From contig NZ_FQUC01000011.1 in NCBI RefSeq assembly GCF_900128985.1, forward strand, positions 62,001 through 126,000: a stretch of DNA of 64,000 bases. Reading direction: 5' to 3'. Below the pieces are notes generated by a model. The model saw only the letters and a program-made list of their open reading frames with translations. It was not told the DNA's origin and searched no databases. Positions within the stretch are counted from its first letter, which is position 1, and each line of letters opens with the position of its first letter. Shown one piece after another: positions 25,001-34,000 of this stretch. Both the position numbers and the translations under genes were made by a program. This DNA comes from Indolivaga macrotermitis. GTDB taxonomy: Bacteria; Bacteroidota; Bacteroidia; Bacteroidales; Dysgonomonadaceae.

Positions 25001-25945
25001 ATGAGTCGGGTAAAGAAAAAAATTTATGCTATAATCAATCCAGTGTCAGGGACTAAATCTAAAAAGGAAGTCCCCGATATGCTTGCTTCTATTGATGCCC
25101 ATAAATATGATGTACATCTGCTTATAACAGGGTATGAGGGACATGCTACCCAAATTGCACTTGATGCAGTTAAGGAAAACGTAGACTGCGTTATTGCTGT
25201 AGGAGGAGATGGCACGGTTAATGAAGTTGCCAAAGTTCTGATAGATACGAATGTAGTACTGGGGATAATTCCCAGTGGATCGGGTAATGGACTGGCCAGA
25301 GACCTTAATATACCTCTTAATTTAAAAAAAGCAGTAGAAATTATAAAAGAAGGAGTTGTTTCGCAGATAGATTATGGAGTGGCCAACGGGCATATCTTTT
25401 TTTGCACCTGTGGTGTCGGATTTGATGCTCTGGTGAGCGAAAAAGCTTTGAACCAATCGAGTAGGGGGAAGTTGATGTATGCGAAAAGTATGTTGGATGT
25501 GTATGTCAATTTCAAGCCCGAACGTTATAAAATAACTACACCGGATGGGAATTTTGATGATAAGTCCTTTTTAGTAACTTGCGCAAATGCTTCCCAGTAC
25601 GGATACAATGGATTTATTGCACCGGATGCTAATATGCAGGATGGAAAGATGAATATTGCCATTCTCAAGTCTGTGCTTCCTATGAATATACCACAAACGG
25701 CTTTACAATTGGTTTCAAAAAACATAGGAAATAATTCTAATCTGGTTGAAATTATAACTTCGGAAGCTTTGATTGAACGCGAATCCGATGGTGTGATGCA
25801 TTTAGATGGTAATGCGATACAAACAGACAAAAATATCTCAGTGAAAATAGTAAAACAAGGTTTGAAAGTATTGGTTCCCCGTGAGATTGAGAAACCGGCA
25901 TTCGATGCCCAGTCTTTTTTGACGAATATAACACGGTGGATATAA
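25001..25945 (+). CDS. YegS/DGK-type lipid kinase
   Basis: A 314-residue member of the diacylglycerol kinase catalytic family: NPVSGTKSKKEV near the N-terminus, the nucleotide motif VAVGGDGTVNEVAKVL, and GIIPSGSGNGLARDLNIP. It phosphorylates a lipid such as diacylglycerol at the membrane, in phospholipid recycling. The start ATG 25001 has an unusually clear GGAGG site. Monocistronic. Confidence 0.88.
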   Translation: MSRVKKKIYAIINPVSGTKSKKEVPDMLASIDAHKYDVHLLITGYEGHATQIALDAVKENVDCVIAVGGDGTVNEVAKVLIDTNVVLGIIPSGSGNGLARDLNIPLNLKKAVEIIKEGVVSQIDYGVANGHIFFCTCGVGFDALVSEKALNQSSRGKLMYAKSMLDVYVNFKPERYKITTPDGNFDDKSFLVTCANASQYGYNGFIAPDANMQDGKMNIAILKSVLPMNIPQTALQLVSKNIGNNSNLVEIITSEALIERESDGVMHLDGNAIQTDKNISVKIVKQGLKVLVPREIEKPAFDAQSFLTNITRWI

Positions 25946-26046
25946 TAATTTTCGCTTTTGTATTATGATTTTTTATATTCAATAAAAGAATAGAGGGAAA
26001 TCTGATTATAAAATAGACGGAAGCAAAGAATTTAGATTTATGAATA

Positions 26047-26089
26047 TTTCGTTTTGTTTTCGATTTGTTTCGTTTATTTCTTACCTTTG
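26047..26089 (+). promoter_or_regulatory. Candidate DeoR-family operator and promoter of the regulator
   Basis: TTTCG occurs at 26047, 26058 and 26068, in steps of 11 and 10 bp, followed by TTTC at 26077 and a -7 element TACCTTTG at 26082-26089. Direct TTTCG/TTTTCG repeats in helical phase are typical of DeoR/AgaR-like operators. The same motif recurs before the transketolase gene. Confidence 0.6.
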
Positions 26090-26107
26090 CTAATAAATTA
26101 GAATAAG

Positions 26108-26875
26108 ATGTTACCGAATCAACGGAGGGAAAAAATCCTCGAGTTAATAAAAGAAGATGGACACGCTAAGGTACAAGACCTAAGTAGGATATTTAAAGTG
26201 ACGGAAGTCACTATCCGGCAAGACCTGGAAAAGCTCGAGAGTGAAGGGCTTATCGAAAGGGAGCACGGAGGAGCTATCCTTAGTAATGTTGGAAGTAATG
26301 TCAAGAATATAGCATTGCAGAATCAATCCAATATGTCGGCTAAAATGGCTATTGCCCAAAAAGCCCTGACTTACATCGAGGATGGGGATACAATTATTCT
26401 TGATTCGGGATCTACAACAACTGAGATAGCTAAGTTGATATCCGGGTTTAAGAACCTGACAGTTATAACCAATGCATTGAATATCGCCCTTATTCTGGGG
26501 GCTACTCCCGGAGTTAATCTCATGGTGACAGGAGGAGAGTTTAAGCCACCTACGCTATCTCTTACGGGACAAAAGTCTGCTGATTTCTTTAATAATCTGA
26601 ATGCGGATAAATTATTTCTGGCAACAGCAGGTATTAGCTTGAAGGCGGGCTTAACTTATCCAAGTATCAGCGATTTATGTGTAAAAAGAGCTATGATTGA
26701 TTCTTCGGATGAGGTTTTTCTTGTAGCGGATTCTTCTAAGATAGGACTTAATTCGTTTGCAAGTTTGGGTGCTTTATCTCTTATCCACCATTTGATAACC
26801 GATTCGGATATTTCAAAAGAAAATGTAAATATGTTGAAAGAGCATGATGTAGACTGCATTATAGCCACTATATAA
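26108..26875 (+). CDS. DeoR/AgaR-family transcriptional regulator
   Basis: A 255-residue regulator. The N-terminal HTH (RREKILELIKEDGHAKVQDL to VTEVTIRQDLEKLESEGLIE) is the family signature. The C-terminal sugar-phosphate sensing domain has DSGSTTTEIAKL, ITNALNIA and ADSSKIG. Such repressors respond to phosphorylated sugars or polyols. It starts the catabolic locus that follows and probably controls it through TTTCG repeats. Confidence 0.92.
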   Translation: MLPNQRREKILELIKEDGHAKVQDLSRIFKVTEVTIRQDLEKLESEGLIEREHGGAILSNVGSNVKNIALQNQSNMSAKMAIAQKALTYIEDGDTIILDSGSTTTEIAKLISGFKNLTVITNALNIALILGATPGVNLMVTGGEFKPPTLSLTGQKSADFFNNLNADKLFLATAGISLKAGLTYPSISDLCVKRAMIDSSDEVFLVADSSKIGLNSFASLGALSLIHHLITDSDISKENVNMLKEHDVDCIIATI

Positions 26876-26905
26876 AGATATATAACGTACTTTCGTTTCT
26901 TTTCG

Positions 26906-26938
26906 AAAGCTCGGCATTTAAATAATGTCGAGCTTTTT
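26906..26938 (+). terminator. Terminator after the DeoR-family gene
   Basis: A 13-bp stem (AAAGCTCGGCATT with AATGTCGAGCTTT, one G-T pair) and an eight-T tail. TTTCG repeats at 26891 and 26901 flank it. Confidence 0.9.
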
Positions 26939-27015
26939 TTATTTCGTAATTCGTTGTTTTGTAGATTGTTCGTGAAAATATGCTATAAAACATGAAAAAA
27001 TAAATCTTCGAATAT

Positions 27016-27046
27016 TTTCGTTTTAATTTTCGTTTTCTTATGTTTG
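27016..27046 (+). promoter_or_regulatory. Candidate operator and promoter of the catabolic operon
   Basis: TTTCG at 27016 and 27028, each followed by TTT(T), then TTTTC and a -7 element TATGTTTG at 27039-27046, about 50 bases before the transketolase ATG. The match to the motif before the regulator gene supports shared control. Confidence 0.55.
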
Positions 27047-27096
27047 TGTTGTGAAAGTAAAAATAAATCTGGTAGAATCGTAAAAATACATAAGAA

Positions 27097-27927
27097 ATGA
27101 TTAACGAAAGTTTAAAGTTACGAGCTGAAAAAATAAGGCTCAGACTTATCGAAGTAATTTATAAGGCGAAAGCAGGACATACGGGGGGAGACCTTTCGGC
27201 TGTTAATGTATTGACTGCACTGTATTTTCATACATTGGACGTAGATGCAGCTAATCCGAAAATGGAGAATCGGGATCGTTTCATTATGAGTAAAGGGCAT
27301 TGTGCCGAAGCTTTATATTGTGTGCTGGAATCTGCAGGATTTCTGACTAAAGAAGTTGTAGATACTTATGGAGACAATTATTCTCCGTTAGCAGGTCATC
27401 CAACAGTGAAAAATCCGGGAGTCGAAATCAATACAGGAGCTTTAGGACATGGTTTGTCGGCAGGTGTCGGCGTAGCTCTATCGGCAAAGATCGATGGTAA
27501 GGATTACAAGACATTTGTATTGATGGGAGACGGTGAGCAGGCCGAAGGTTCTATATACGAGGCTGCAATGGCTGCTAATAAATATAAATTAGATAATCTG
27601 GTCGCAATAATAGACCGCAACGGGCTTCAGATCTCAGGTTCTACAGAAGATGTTATGCCTTTGGAGTCGATAAAAGAAAGATGGACAGCCTTTGGTTGGG
27701 ATGTAATCGAAATGGATGGGGATAATATGGATGTTATTGTAAAAACATTCGATAATATAAACTTCTCTAATAATAAACCTCACTTAATAATATCTCGTAC
27801 AACTAAAGGAAAAGGTATTTCTTACATGGAGAATGTGCCTAAATGGCATCACGGTATTCCAACTGCAGAGGAATACGAAAAAGCAGTCTCTGAAATAAGT
27901 GAGCGTATATGTGCTTTAAGTGAGTGA
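27097..27927 (+). CDS. Transketolase, N-terminal subunit
   Basis: A 276-residue protein equal to the thiamine-diphosphate-binding half of transketolase. GHTGGDLSAVNVLTALYF, the N-terminal ring His in SKGHCAEALY, GHGLSAGVGVALSAKIDG, and GDGEQAEGSIYEAAMAANKY (TPP-binding GDG motif) are all present. With the next gene it makes a split transketolase, a natural form seen in many bacterial pentose and polyol loci. The 121-bp spacer shows these are two genes, not a frameshift. Confidence 0.93.
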   Translation: MINESLKLRAEKIRLRLIEVIYKAKAGHTGGDLSAVNVLTALYFHTLDVDAANPKMENRDRFIMSKGHCAEALYCVLESAGFLTKEVVDTYGDNYSPLAGHPTVKNPGVEINTGALGHGLSAGVGVALSAKIDGKDYKTFVLMGDGEQAEGSIYEAAMAANKYKLDNLVAIIDRNGLQISGSTEDVMPLESIKERWTAFGWDVIEMDGDNMDVIVKTFDNINFSNNKPHLIISRTTKGKGISYMENVPKWHHGIPTAEEYEKAVSEISERICALSE

Positions 27928-28048
27928 AGCTTCAATAGTCTGATTTTGAAGGGATATTAGTTCATCTTTTGATTTCAGGTAGCAATTGCAAACGATTGAG
28001 GTTTAAAAAAAATTGAAGAAAATATTGACGGAATAAAAAAATACAGAT

Positions 28049-28993
28049 ATGTTTACAGCGAATAAAATACCGTGCCGAAAAAGTTTTACAGATACATTAT
28101 TGGGGTTGGCACGTAAAGATAAAGATATATTAGCCGTTACTTCCGATGCTTCAGGATCTGTAACACTGACAGATTTTGCGAAAGAGTTACCCGGTCAGTT
28201 TGTAGAAGTAGGTATTGCCGAACAAAATGCGGTAGGAGTGTCAGCCGGTTTAGCTTCTACCGGAAAGAAAGTTTTTGTCTGCGGTCCGGCTTGTTTTTAT
28301 GTAGCCAGAAGTCTCGAACAGGTGAAAGTTGACATGGCTTATTCACAGATTCCGGTTAAAATATTGGGTGTTAGTGGAGGTGTCAGCTACGGAGCTTTAG
28401 GCTCTACGCATCATAGTTTACATGATATCGCTGCTTTACGCACATTTCCGGGTATGCAGGTGGTTATACCGAGTGATGTGCGACAAACCAAAAAACTTGT
28501 AGAGCAATTGGTTGATTACGACCATCCCGTTTATGTACGTGTCGGACGTAATGCGGTGCCGGATGTTTATGAAAACGATGATTTTGAATTTGTAATCGGA
28601 AAAGCAAATACTTTAACCGAAGGCAATGATTTAACAATCATAGGAACAGGAGAAACAGTATTCCATTGTTTACAGGCGGCAAAAATGTTAAAAGAAAAAG
28701 GTGTCAGTTGCCGAGTAATAGATATGCATACTTTAAAACCTGCTGATACAGAAGCTATTGTTAAAGCAGCAAGAGAAACCGGACGCATTATTTCGGTAGA
28801 AGAACATAGCATACATGGCGGATTAGGCGCTATTGTAGCTGAAACTGTATCTCAAAATTGCCCTGTACCTGTTAGAATATTGGGTATTCCGGATGAAAAT
28901 GCCATACATGCCCAACCGTTAGAAATATTCCGTCATTATGGAATAGACTACAATGGAATCTATAAAACAGCACTTGAGTTTTTGAATACTTAA
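28049..28993 (+). CDS. Transketolase, C-terminal subunit
   Basis: A 314-residue protein with the pyrimidine-binding and C-terminal domains: Glu in VEVGIAEQNAVGVSAGLAST, GSTHHSLHDIAALRTFPGMQ, and the C-terminal EEHSIHGGLGAIVAE. With the N-terminal subunit it transfers two-carbon units between ketose and aldose phosphates. The FGGY kinase gene starts 13 bases downstream, so they are co-transcribed. Confidence 0.93.
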   Translation: MFTANKIPCRKSFTDTLLGLARKDKDILAVTSDASGSVTLTDFAKELPGQFVEVGIAEQNAVGVSAGLASTGKKVFVCGPACFYVARSLEQVKVDMAYSQIPVKILGVSGGVSYGALGSTHHSLHDIAALRTFPGMQVVIPSDVRQTKKLVEQLVDYDHPVYVRVGRNAVPDVYENDDFEFVIGKANTLTEGNDLTIIGTGETVFHCLQAAKMLKEKGVSCRVIDMHTLKPADTEAIVKAARETGRIISVEEHSIHGGLGAIVAETVSQNCPVPVRILGIPDENAIHAQPLEIFRHYGIDYNGIYKTALEFLNT

Positions 28994-29006
28994 CCATGTA
29001 AAAAAC

Positions 29007-30485
29007 ATGAAGTATATTATTACCATAGATCAAAGCACATCGGCTACGAAAGCCATATTATTCAATGAAAAATGTCAGTTGATTAATAAAGTTTCGATGC
29101 CACATAAACAATACTATCCCAAACCGGGTTGGGTCGAACATGATGCGGAGGAGATATACGATAACTTAATTTTGTCTCTGAAATCTCTATTGCAAAATGT
29201 TAAAATAGAGGCAAGTGCATCGCTGTCTCTGGCTATTACCAACCAGCGGGAAACAGTAGTTGTTTGGAATAAGTTAACCGGAAAACCTATTAATCATGCA
29301 GTTGTATGGCAATGTCAGAGAGGTGCAGAAATCTGTGCAGAACTTGAAAAACAAGGCTATGCAAAGGTTATAAAGGAAAAGACAGGGTTGATCATTGATC
29401 CATATTTCTCAGCCAGTGGTGTAAAATGGTTGCTCGATAATGTTGAAGGAGCCAGAGAAGCTGCCGAAAAAGGCGATCTGCTGATGGGGACTATCGATTG
29501 TTGGCTGATCTGGAAATTAACAAAAGGGGAAGTTCATGCAACGGATTATACAAATGCATCGCGAACCATGCTCTTTAATATCAATACTTTGGAATGGGAT
29601 GAGGAACTATTGGATATATTTACCATTCCGCAAAGTATGATGCCCGACCTGAAAAGTTGTGATGATGTATTCGGAAAAAGTGACTTTGATGGATTACTCT
29701 CTCTTCCTATCCCTATTGCCGGAGTTATCGGAGACTCGCACGGTGCCCTTGTCGGGCAGATGTGTTTTGAGAAAGGTATGGCTAAAGCAACTTACGGAAC
29801 AGGATCTTCCCTTATGGTTAATATTGGCGAAAAACCTATTTCCGCACCCGAAGGGTTAGTTACGTCAGTCGGATTTTCGGCCTGTAATCAGGTGTATTAT
29901 GTAATTGAGGGTAATATTCATTGTACCGGAGCTACTATAAACTGGATGGTTGAGGAGCTGAAACTGATAGATAATTCGAAAGAATCCGAGTCTTTAGCAA
30001 GTAGCATACCTAATAATGGGGGTGTATACCTTGTACCGGCTTTTGCAGGGCTGGGAGCTCCATGGTGGAATCCTCATGCCAAAGCGATTATCGTAGGTAT
30101 GACATTGGGTACAGGTAAAGTGCATGTTGTCAGGGCCGGATTAGAGGCAATTGCTTATCAGGTGAAAGATTTGGTAGACCTTGTGAAAAATAAGGCACAT
30201 ATCGAATTGAAAGAAGTAAGAGCTGATGGCGGACCAACAAAGAATTCCTTCCTGATGCAATACCAGGCTGATATGCTGGATACAAAGATAAACCGGTCGG
30301 ATATTGAAGAGGCATCAGCTATTGGAGCGGCTATAATGAACGGATTGTCACAAAATCTATGGGAGAATCTGGAAGAAGTTGCCAAACTAAGAGAAAAAGA
30401 TAATTATTTCTACCCCGATATAACTGTTAACGAAAGAGAATCATTACATAAAGGCTGGCTGGAAGCCGTAAATATGATAAAATAA
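29007..30485 (+). CDS. FGGY carbohydrate kinase, glycerol-kinase-like
   Basis: A 492-residue two-domain FGGY kinase closest to glycerol kinase: IDQSTSATKAILF, TNQRETVVVWNKLTGKP, GDSHGALVGQ, and the FGGY-like ADGGPTKNSFLMQYQAD. Residues aligning with the E. coli GlpK glycerol contacts are kept at R81, E82, W101, Y133 and D243. The equivalents of Gln 246 and Phe 270 are Ser 244 and Ser 268. That would leave a larger pocket, so the substrate may be a four- or five-carbon ketose or polyol, not glycerol. It is encoded inside a polyol-type operon. Confidence 0.85.
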   Translation: MKYIITIDQSTSATKAILFNEKCQLINKVSMPHKQYYPKPGWVEHDAEEIYDNLILSLKSLLQNVKIEASASLSLAITNQRETVVVWNKLTGKPINHAVVWQCQRGAEICAELEKQGYAKVIKEKTGLIIDPYFSASGVKWLLDNVEGAREAAEKGDLLMGTIDCWLIWKLTKGEVHATDYTNASRTMLFNINTLEWDEELLDIFTIPQSMMPDLKSCDDVFGKSDFDGLLSLPIPIAGVIGDSHGALVGQMCFEKGMAKATYGTGSSLMVNIGEKPISAPEGLVTSVGFSACNQVYYVIEGNIHCTGATINWMVEELKLIDNSKESESLASSIPNNGGVYLVPAFAGLGAPWWNPHAKAIIVGMTLGTGKVHVVRAGLEAIAYQVKDLVDLVKNKAHIELKEVRADGGPTKNSFLMQYQADMLDTKINRSDIEEASAIGAAIMNGLSQNLWENLEEVAKLREKDNYFYPDITVNERESLHKGWLEAVNMIK

Positions 30486-30562
30486 ACAACACAAGTATTC
30501 TAAAACTCTGCCAGCTAAATCATTGAATAAACATATAGTAACCAATATAAAAATTTAATATC

Positions 30563-31330
30563 ATGTTAAAGTATTTTGGAGCCGATGCCAATTTTTCATT
30601 GGAAGGGCAAGTTGCAATAGTTACAGGAGGTGCAAACGGAATAGGAAAAGCTACTACAACCCTGTTTTTACAAAAAGGTGTAAAGGTTGTGATCGGAGAT
30701 TATAAATCCGATGTATATGATGTAGCCAAAGAATTCGGTGAGAATTGTTTAGGTGTACAGATTGATGTAACGAAAGATTCGGATAGAAAGAATTTGGTTA
30801 AACAGACGTTGGACAAATTCGGGAAGATCGATATTTTGGTGAACTGTGCAGGAATGGTTGCCTTGGATTCGGCTGTGGATGTAAAGGATGAAGATTGGGA
30901 TGCTTTACTGGCTGTAAATGTAATGGGTACTTTCAAGATGAATCAGGAAGTAGGCCGGTATATGATTGAAAATAAAATAAATGGTTCTATTGTGAATATT
31001 GCATCACAGGCCGGAACTATCGCACTTGATAAACATGTGGCTTATAGTGTAACTAAAGCCGGTGTTATATCCATGACAAAGATACTTGCATTCGAGTGGG
31101 GTAAATTCGGTATCAGAGTAAACTCGGTTTCGCCTACAGTGGTGCTTACCGAAATGGGTCACAAGGCTTGGGATGGTCCGGCTGGCGATGCATTCAAAAA
31201 AGAAATACCATCCGGGCGTTTTGCCGAAACCGATGAGATAGCAGGCCCGATAGCTTTCTTATGTTCGGGGGCTGCCGGTATGATTACCGGACACGACTTA
31301 CTGGTAGATGGCGGTTATACTATTAAATAA
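30563..31330 (+). CDS. Short-chain dehydrogenase, polyol type
   Basis: A 255-residue SDR. Cofactor motif TGGANGIGKA, NAG region VNCAGMVAL, active-site Ser/Tyr/Lys (IASQAGTIALDKHVAYSVTK) and the C-terminal LLVDGGYTIK are present. Asp after the second strand (VIGDYKSD) favours NAD over NADP. It resembles D-threitol and D-arabitol dehydrogenases such as GolD-type enzymes. In context it likely oxidises the imported polyol to a ketose that the FGGY kinase takes up. Confidence 0.88.
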   Translation: MLKYFGADANFSLEGQVAIVTGGANGIGKATTTLFLQKGVKVVIGDYKSDVYDVAKEFGENCLGVQIDVTKDSDRKNLVKQTLDKFGKIDILVNCAGMVALDSAVDVKDEDWDALLAVNVMGTFKMNQEVGRYMIENKINGSIVNIASQAGTIALDKHVAYSVTKAGVISMTKILAFEWGKFGIRVNSVSPTVVLTEMGHKAWDGPAGDAFKKEIPSGRFAETDEIAGPIAFLCSGAAGMITGHDLLVDGGYTIK

Positions 31331-31345
31331 CAACCTCGATAATAT

Positions 31346-31417
31346 CCCGCAGTATATACCTTAAAATCTAAATAATTACACGTACTCTTTGATGGTAAAA
31401 TAAAGATATACTGCGGG
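31346..31417. repeat. Perfect 12-bp inverted repeat with 48-base loop
   Basis: CCCGCAGTATAT (31346-31357) and ATATACTGCGGG (31406-31417) are perfect complements in the gap between the SDR and MFS genes. A second small hairpin, GTGAGATACTGTCTCAC, follows at about 31470. No T run follows the large stem, so an RNA-processing or attenuation structure is as likely as a terminator. Confidence 0.6.
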
Positions 31418-31583
31418 TTAATTAATCTATACTGGTTTTTTCTTCAGATAACTTATACAAAGTCAGGATAAGTGAGATACTGTCTCACAAGGGATTATGC
31501 ACCTTTAAACTGAAGGTTTGGGGGGACTTTTAACAACATTTTTCGATATAATCCTGCTTACTGATCGAGTAATTAATATAAAT

Positions 31584-31596
31584 AGGTCTAAGACCT
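31584..31596. promoter_or_regulatory. Palindrome AGGTCTAAGACCT before the MFS gene
   Basis: A 13-bp palindrome ending 17 bases before the MFS start codon. It is one of four related palindromes in this window, the others before the GH26 gene, before a GH30 gene and downstream of the porin gene. The form GGTCT-N-AGACC resembles FadR/GntR-type operators. Confidence 0.55.
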
Positions 31597-31612
31597 GAAA
31601 AGAAAAATTTAT

Positions 31613-32914
31613 ATGGGAAATAATATGCTAGAGTCTAATCCTTCAGAGGGAAAAACTATACTCGGCCTTAATGTTGAATTGATCTGGGGGCTGGTCGGAG
31701 TGCTGCTCTTTATCGTAGGGGACGGCCTTGAACAGGCTTGGATATCACCCTTTCTGATAGAAAAAGGAATGGTGATCGAAGAAACAGCCACTTTGATATC
31801 CATTTACGGTATTGCCGTAGCTATCGGTGCCTGGTTTTCGGGAGTATTAGCTGAGGCATGGGGACCCCGGAAAACGATGTTGGCAGGAGCTATACTTTGG
31901 ATCATAGGTCATCTTCTGTTCCTATTGGTAGCCTTGCCTCAAATGAGTTTTGCTATCATGCTGCCTACTTATTGTATCAGAGGGTTTGGATATCCATTGT
32001 TCTGTTATTCGTATTTAGTTTGGATCACTTATAAGAATTCGCCTAAGACTTTGGCTACCGCAGTCGGTTGGTTCTTTGTAGCATTTACAGGAGGTCTTTA
32101 TGTAGTATCTAATCTGTTCGCATCTTATATGATGCCTATAATCGGAAGCGTAGGATTATTGTGGAGTGCATTGGTTTGGGTATTAGCAGGAGTCCTTATT
32201 ATTTGCTTTGCCGTGAAAGGAAGCATTCATGGAAACATAGGTGCTAAGGAGCAATTCAAAATACTATTGAGCGGGATAACTATTATCAAGAAGAATCCCC
32301 GGGTAGGAGTAGGGGGCTTGGTTCGCCTTATTAACGGAACATCTCAGTTCGCGATGCCTGTCTTTTATCCTTTGTTCCTTGCTCAATATGGTATCAGTAC
32401 CGAAGAGTGGCTGCAGATATGGGCACTTGTATTCTTTGTCAACATATTCTTCAATATTATCTGGGGAGTTGTAGGTGATAAAATCGGATGGGGAAATGCT
32501 GTACAGATATTCGGAGGACTGGGCTGTGGATCTATATTACTGCTGATGGCATTTGCACCGCCTTTCTTCGAAGGGAATTTTGTGGCGATGTTGGTAGTTG
32601 GGGCTTTATATGGTGCGCTCATTGCGGGATTTGCTCCGCTCACGGCACTTGTCCCGTCACTCGAACCTACCTACAAAGGAGCAACTATAACGATGATAAA
32701 TCTGGGAGCCGGTTTGGCAAGTTTCGTAGGGCCGCTTATCGTGGCAGTAGGTATTGCAAAACTTAAGGCTCAGGGAATACTTATCTGCTTAGCTGTAATG
32801 TACTATTTCAGTATTCTGTTGATGAACTATGTGAAGAAACCCGAAACAGAAAGACGCAAGGCAATGAAGGAAGCCGCACTGAGAGGTGAAGCACAACCCG
32901 AAGCCGCTGAATAA
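31613..32914 (+). CDS. MFS transporter, polyol-permease type (RbtT/DalT/CsbX-like)
   Basis: A 433-residue permease with about 12 membrane helices. The regions GDGLEQAWISPFLIEKGMV, RGFGYPLFCYSYLVWI and FVAFTGGLYVVSNLF fit the polyol permease subfamily that carries ribitol, arabitol and similar polyols by proton symport. The C-terminal tail is charged and Glu-rich. It has a palindrome in its leader and is followed by a second SDR after 35 bases. Confidence 0.85.
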   Translation: MGNNMLESNPSEGKTILGLNVELIWGLVGVLLFIVGDGLEQAWISPFLIEKGMVIEETATLISIYGIAVAIGAWFSGVLAEAWGPRKTMLAGAILWIIGHLLFLLVALPQMSFAIMLPTYCIRGFGYPLFCYSYLVWITYKNSPKTLATAVGWFFVAFTGGLYVVSNLFASYMMPIIGSVGLLWSALVWVLAGVLIICFAVKGSIHGNIGAKEQFKILLSGITIIKKNPRVGVGGLVRLINGTSQFAMPVFYPLFLAQYGISTEEWLQIWALVFFVNIFFNIIWGVVGDKIGWGNAVQIFGGLGCGSILLLMAFAPPFFEGNFVAMLVVGALYGALIAGFAPLTALVPSLEPTYKGATITMINLGAGLASFVGPLIVAVGIAKLKAQGILICLAVMYYFSILLMNYVKKPETERRKAMKEAALRGEAQPEAAE

Positions 32915-32949
32915 ATTAAAAATATAACCATAGATAAAACTATAAGACC

Positions 32950-33768
32950 ATGGAAAATTTGACAAGAACAAGCACAGAGTTTAAAGGCAAAACAGTAGTG
33001 ATAACCGGAGCCGATAGGGGTATCGGAGAGGGTATTGCCGAAAGATTTGCCAAGGATGGAGCCAATGTGGTATTGGCATCGATAGATAAAAATGTTTTTG
33101 GAACAGCACAAAAGATTGCACAAAAGTACAATGTTAAGACATTGCCTGTATTGGTCGATGTGACGAAAGAGGAAGATGTGCAACGTTTGTACAAGGAAGC
33201 AGTAGACGAATTTAAGACAGTTGATATTTCAGTGCAAAATGCGGGTATTATAACTATCGAGCATTTCGATAAAATGACCCGTGCCGAATTTGATAAAGTT
33301 TTGGCTGTAAATACGACAGGTGTGTGGTTATGTTGCCGCGAAGCAGCTAAGATAATGATCAAGCAAGGGACCGGTGGACGCCTGATCAATTCTTCATCGG
33401 GACAGGGGCGCAAAGGTTTTATCTATACTCCGCACTATGCGGCCAGTAAGATGGGCGTAATTGGTATCACTCAAAGTTTGGCTTTGGAGTTTGCTCCTCA
33501 TAACATCACGGTAAATGCATTCTGCCCGGGTATTATAGTTACCGATATGTGGGATTATAATGACCGTGTATGGGGCGAAATATTGAGCAACGACAAAAAG
33601 AAATATGCCAAAGGTGAATTGATGGCCGAATGGGTCGAAGGTATTCCTATGGGCAGAGCCGGACAACCGGAAGACGTGTCGGGGCTTATAGCTTTCCTTG
33701 CCTCTAAGGATGCAGCCTATATCACAGGGCAAACAGTTAATATTGATGGTGGTATGTTTTTTTCATAA
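32950..33768 (+). CDS. Short-chain dehydrogenase, sorbitol/arabitol type
   Basis: A 272-residue SDR: TGADRGIGEGIAERFAKD, VQNAGIIT, active site NSSSGQGRKGFIYTPHYAAS with Ser, Tyr and following Lys, and NIDGGMFFS at the end. The segment after the active site (FCPGIIVTDMWDYNDRVWGE) is like sorbitol or arabitol dehydrogenases. With the first SDR it suggests two redox steps or two related polyols. Confidence 0.85.
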   Translation: MENLTRTSTEFKGKTVVITGADRGIGEGIAERFAKDGANVVLASIDKNVFGTAQKIAQKYNVKTLPVLVDVTKEEDVQRLYKEAVDEFKTVDISVQNAGIITIEHFDKMTRAEFDKVLAVNTTGVWLCCREAAKIMIKQGTGGRLINSSSGQGRKGFIYTPHYAASKMGVIGITQSLALEFAPHNITVNAFCPGIIVTDMWDYNDRVWGEILSNDKKKYAKGELMAEWVEGIPMGRAGQPEDVSGLIAFLASKDAAYITGQTVNIDGGMFFS

Positions 33769-33780
33769 TAATGGTTTCAT

Positions 33781-33821
33781 AAGGTCTATTTGCCGGAGTA
33801 CTGTTCCGGCAAGTAAACCTT
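33781..33821. terminator. Long hairpin after the second SDR gene
   Basis: A 17-bp stem with one mismatch and one G-T pair (5' arm starts AAGGTCTATTTGCCGGA), seven-base loop, 12 bases past the SDR stop codon. It may end the transport/SDR transcript before the phosphatase gene. Confidence 0.7.
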
Positions 33822-34000
33822 GAAAAACAGAAAAACGACACTCATACAATACTATTTTTTTTGAAAGATTAAACATGTATGCAGAATCTGATACTGTGTA
33901 TGCTTGTCGGGTAGTTACCCGGAATAATTATACCTAAATAAATTGTAAGTCGGGTTTTAAAACCTAAACCTTATTAATACTAATTTTTAAAATTAAGATC

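Noticed and set aside
27097-28993. Transketolase broken by a frameshift
   Set aside because: The halves are separated by a 121-bp non-coding spacer, each with its own start; split transketolases are a normal form.
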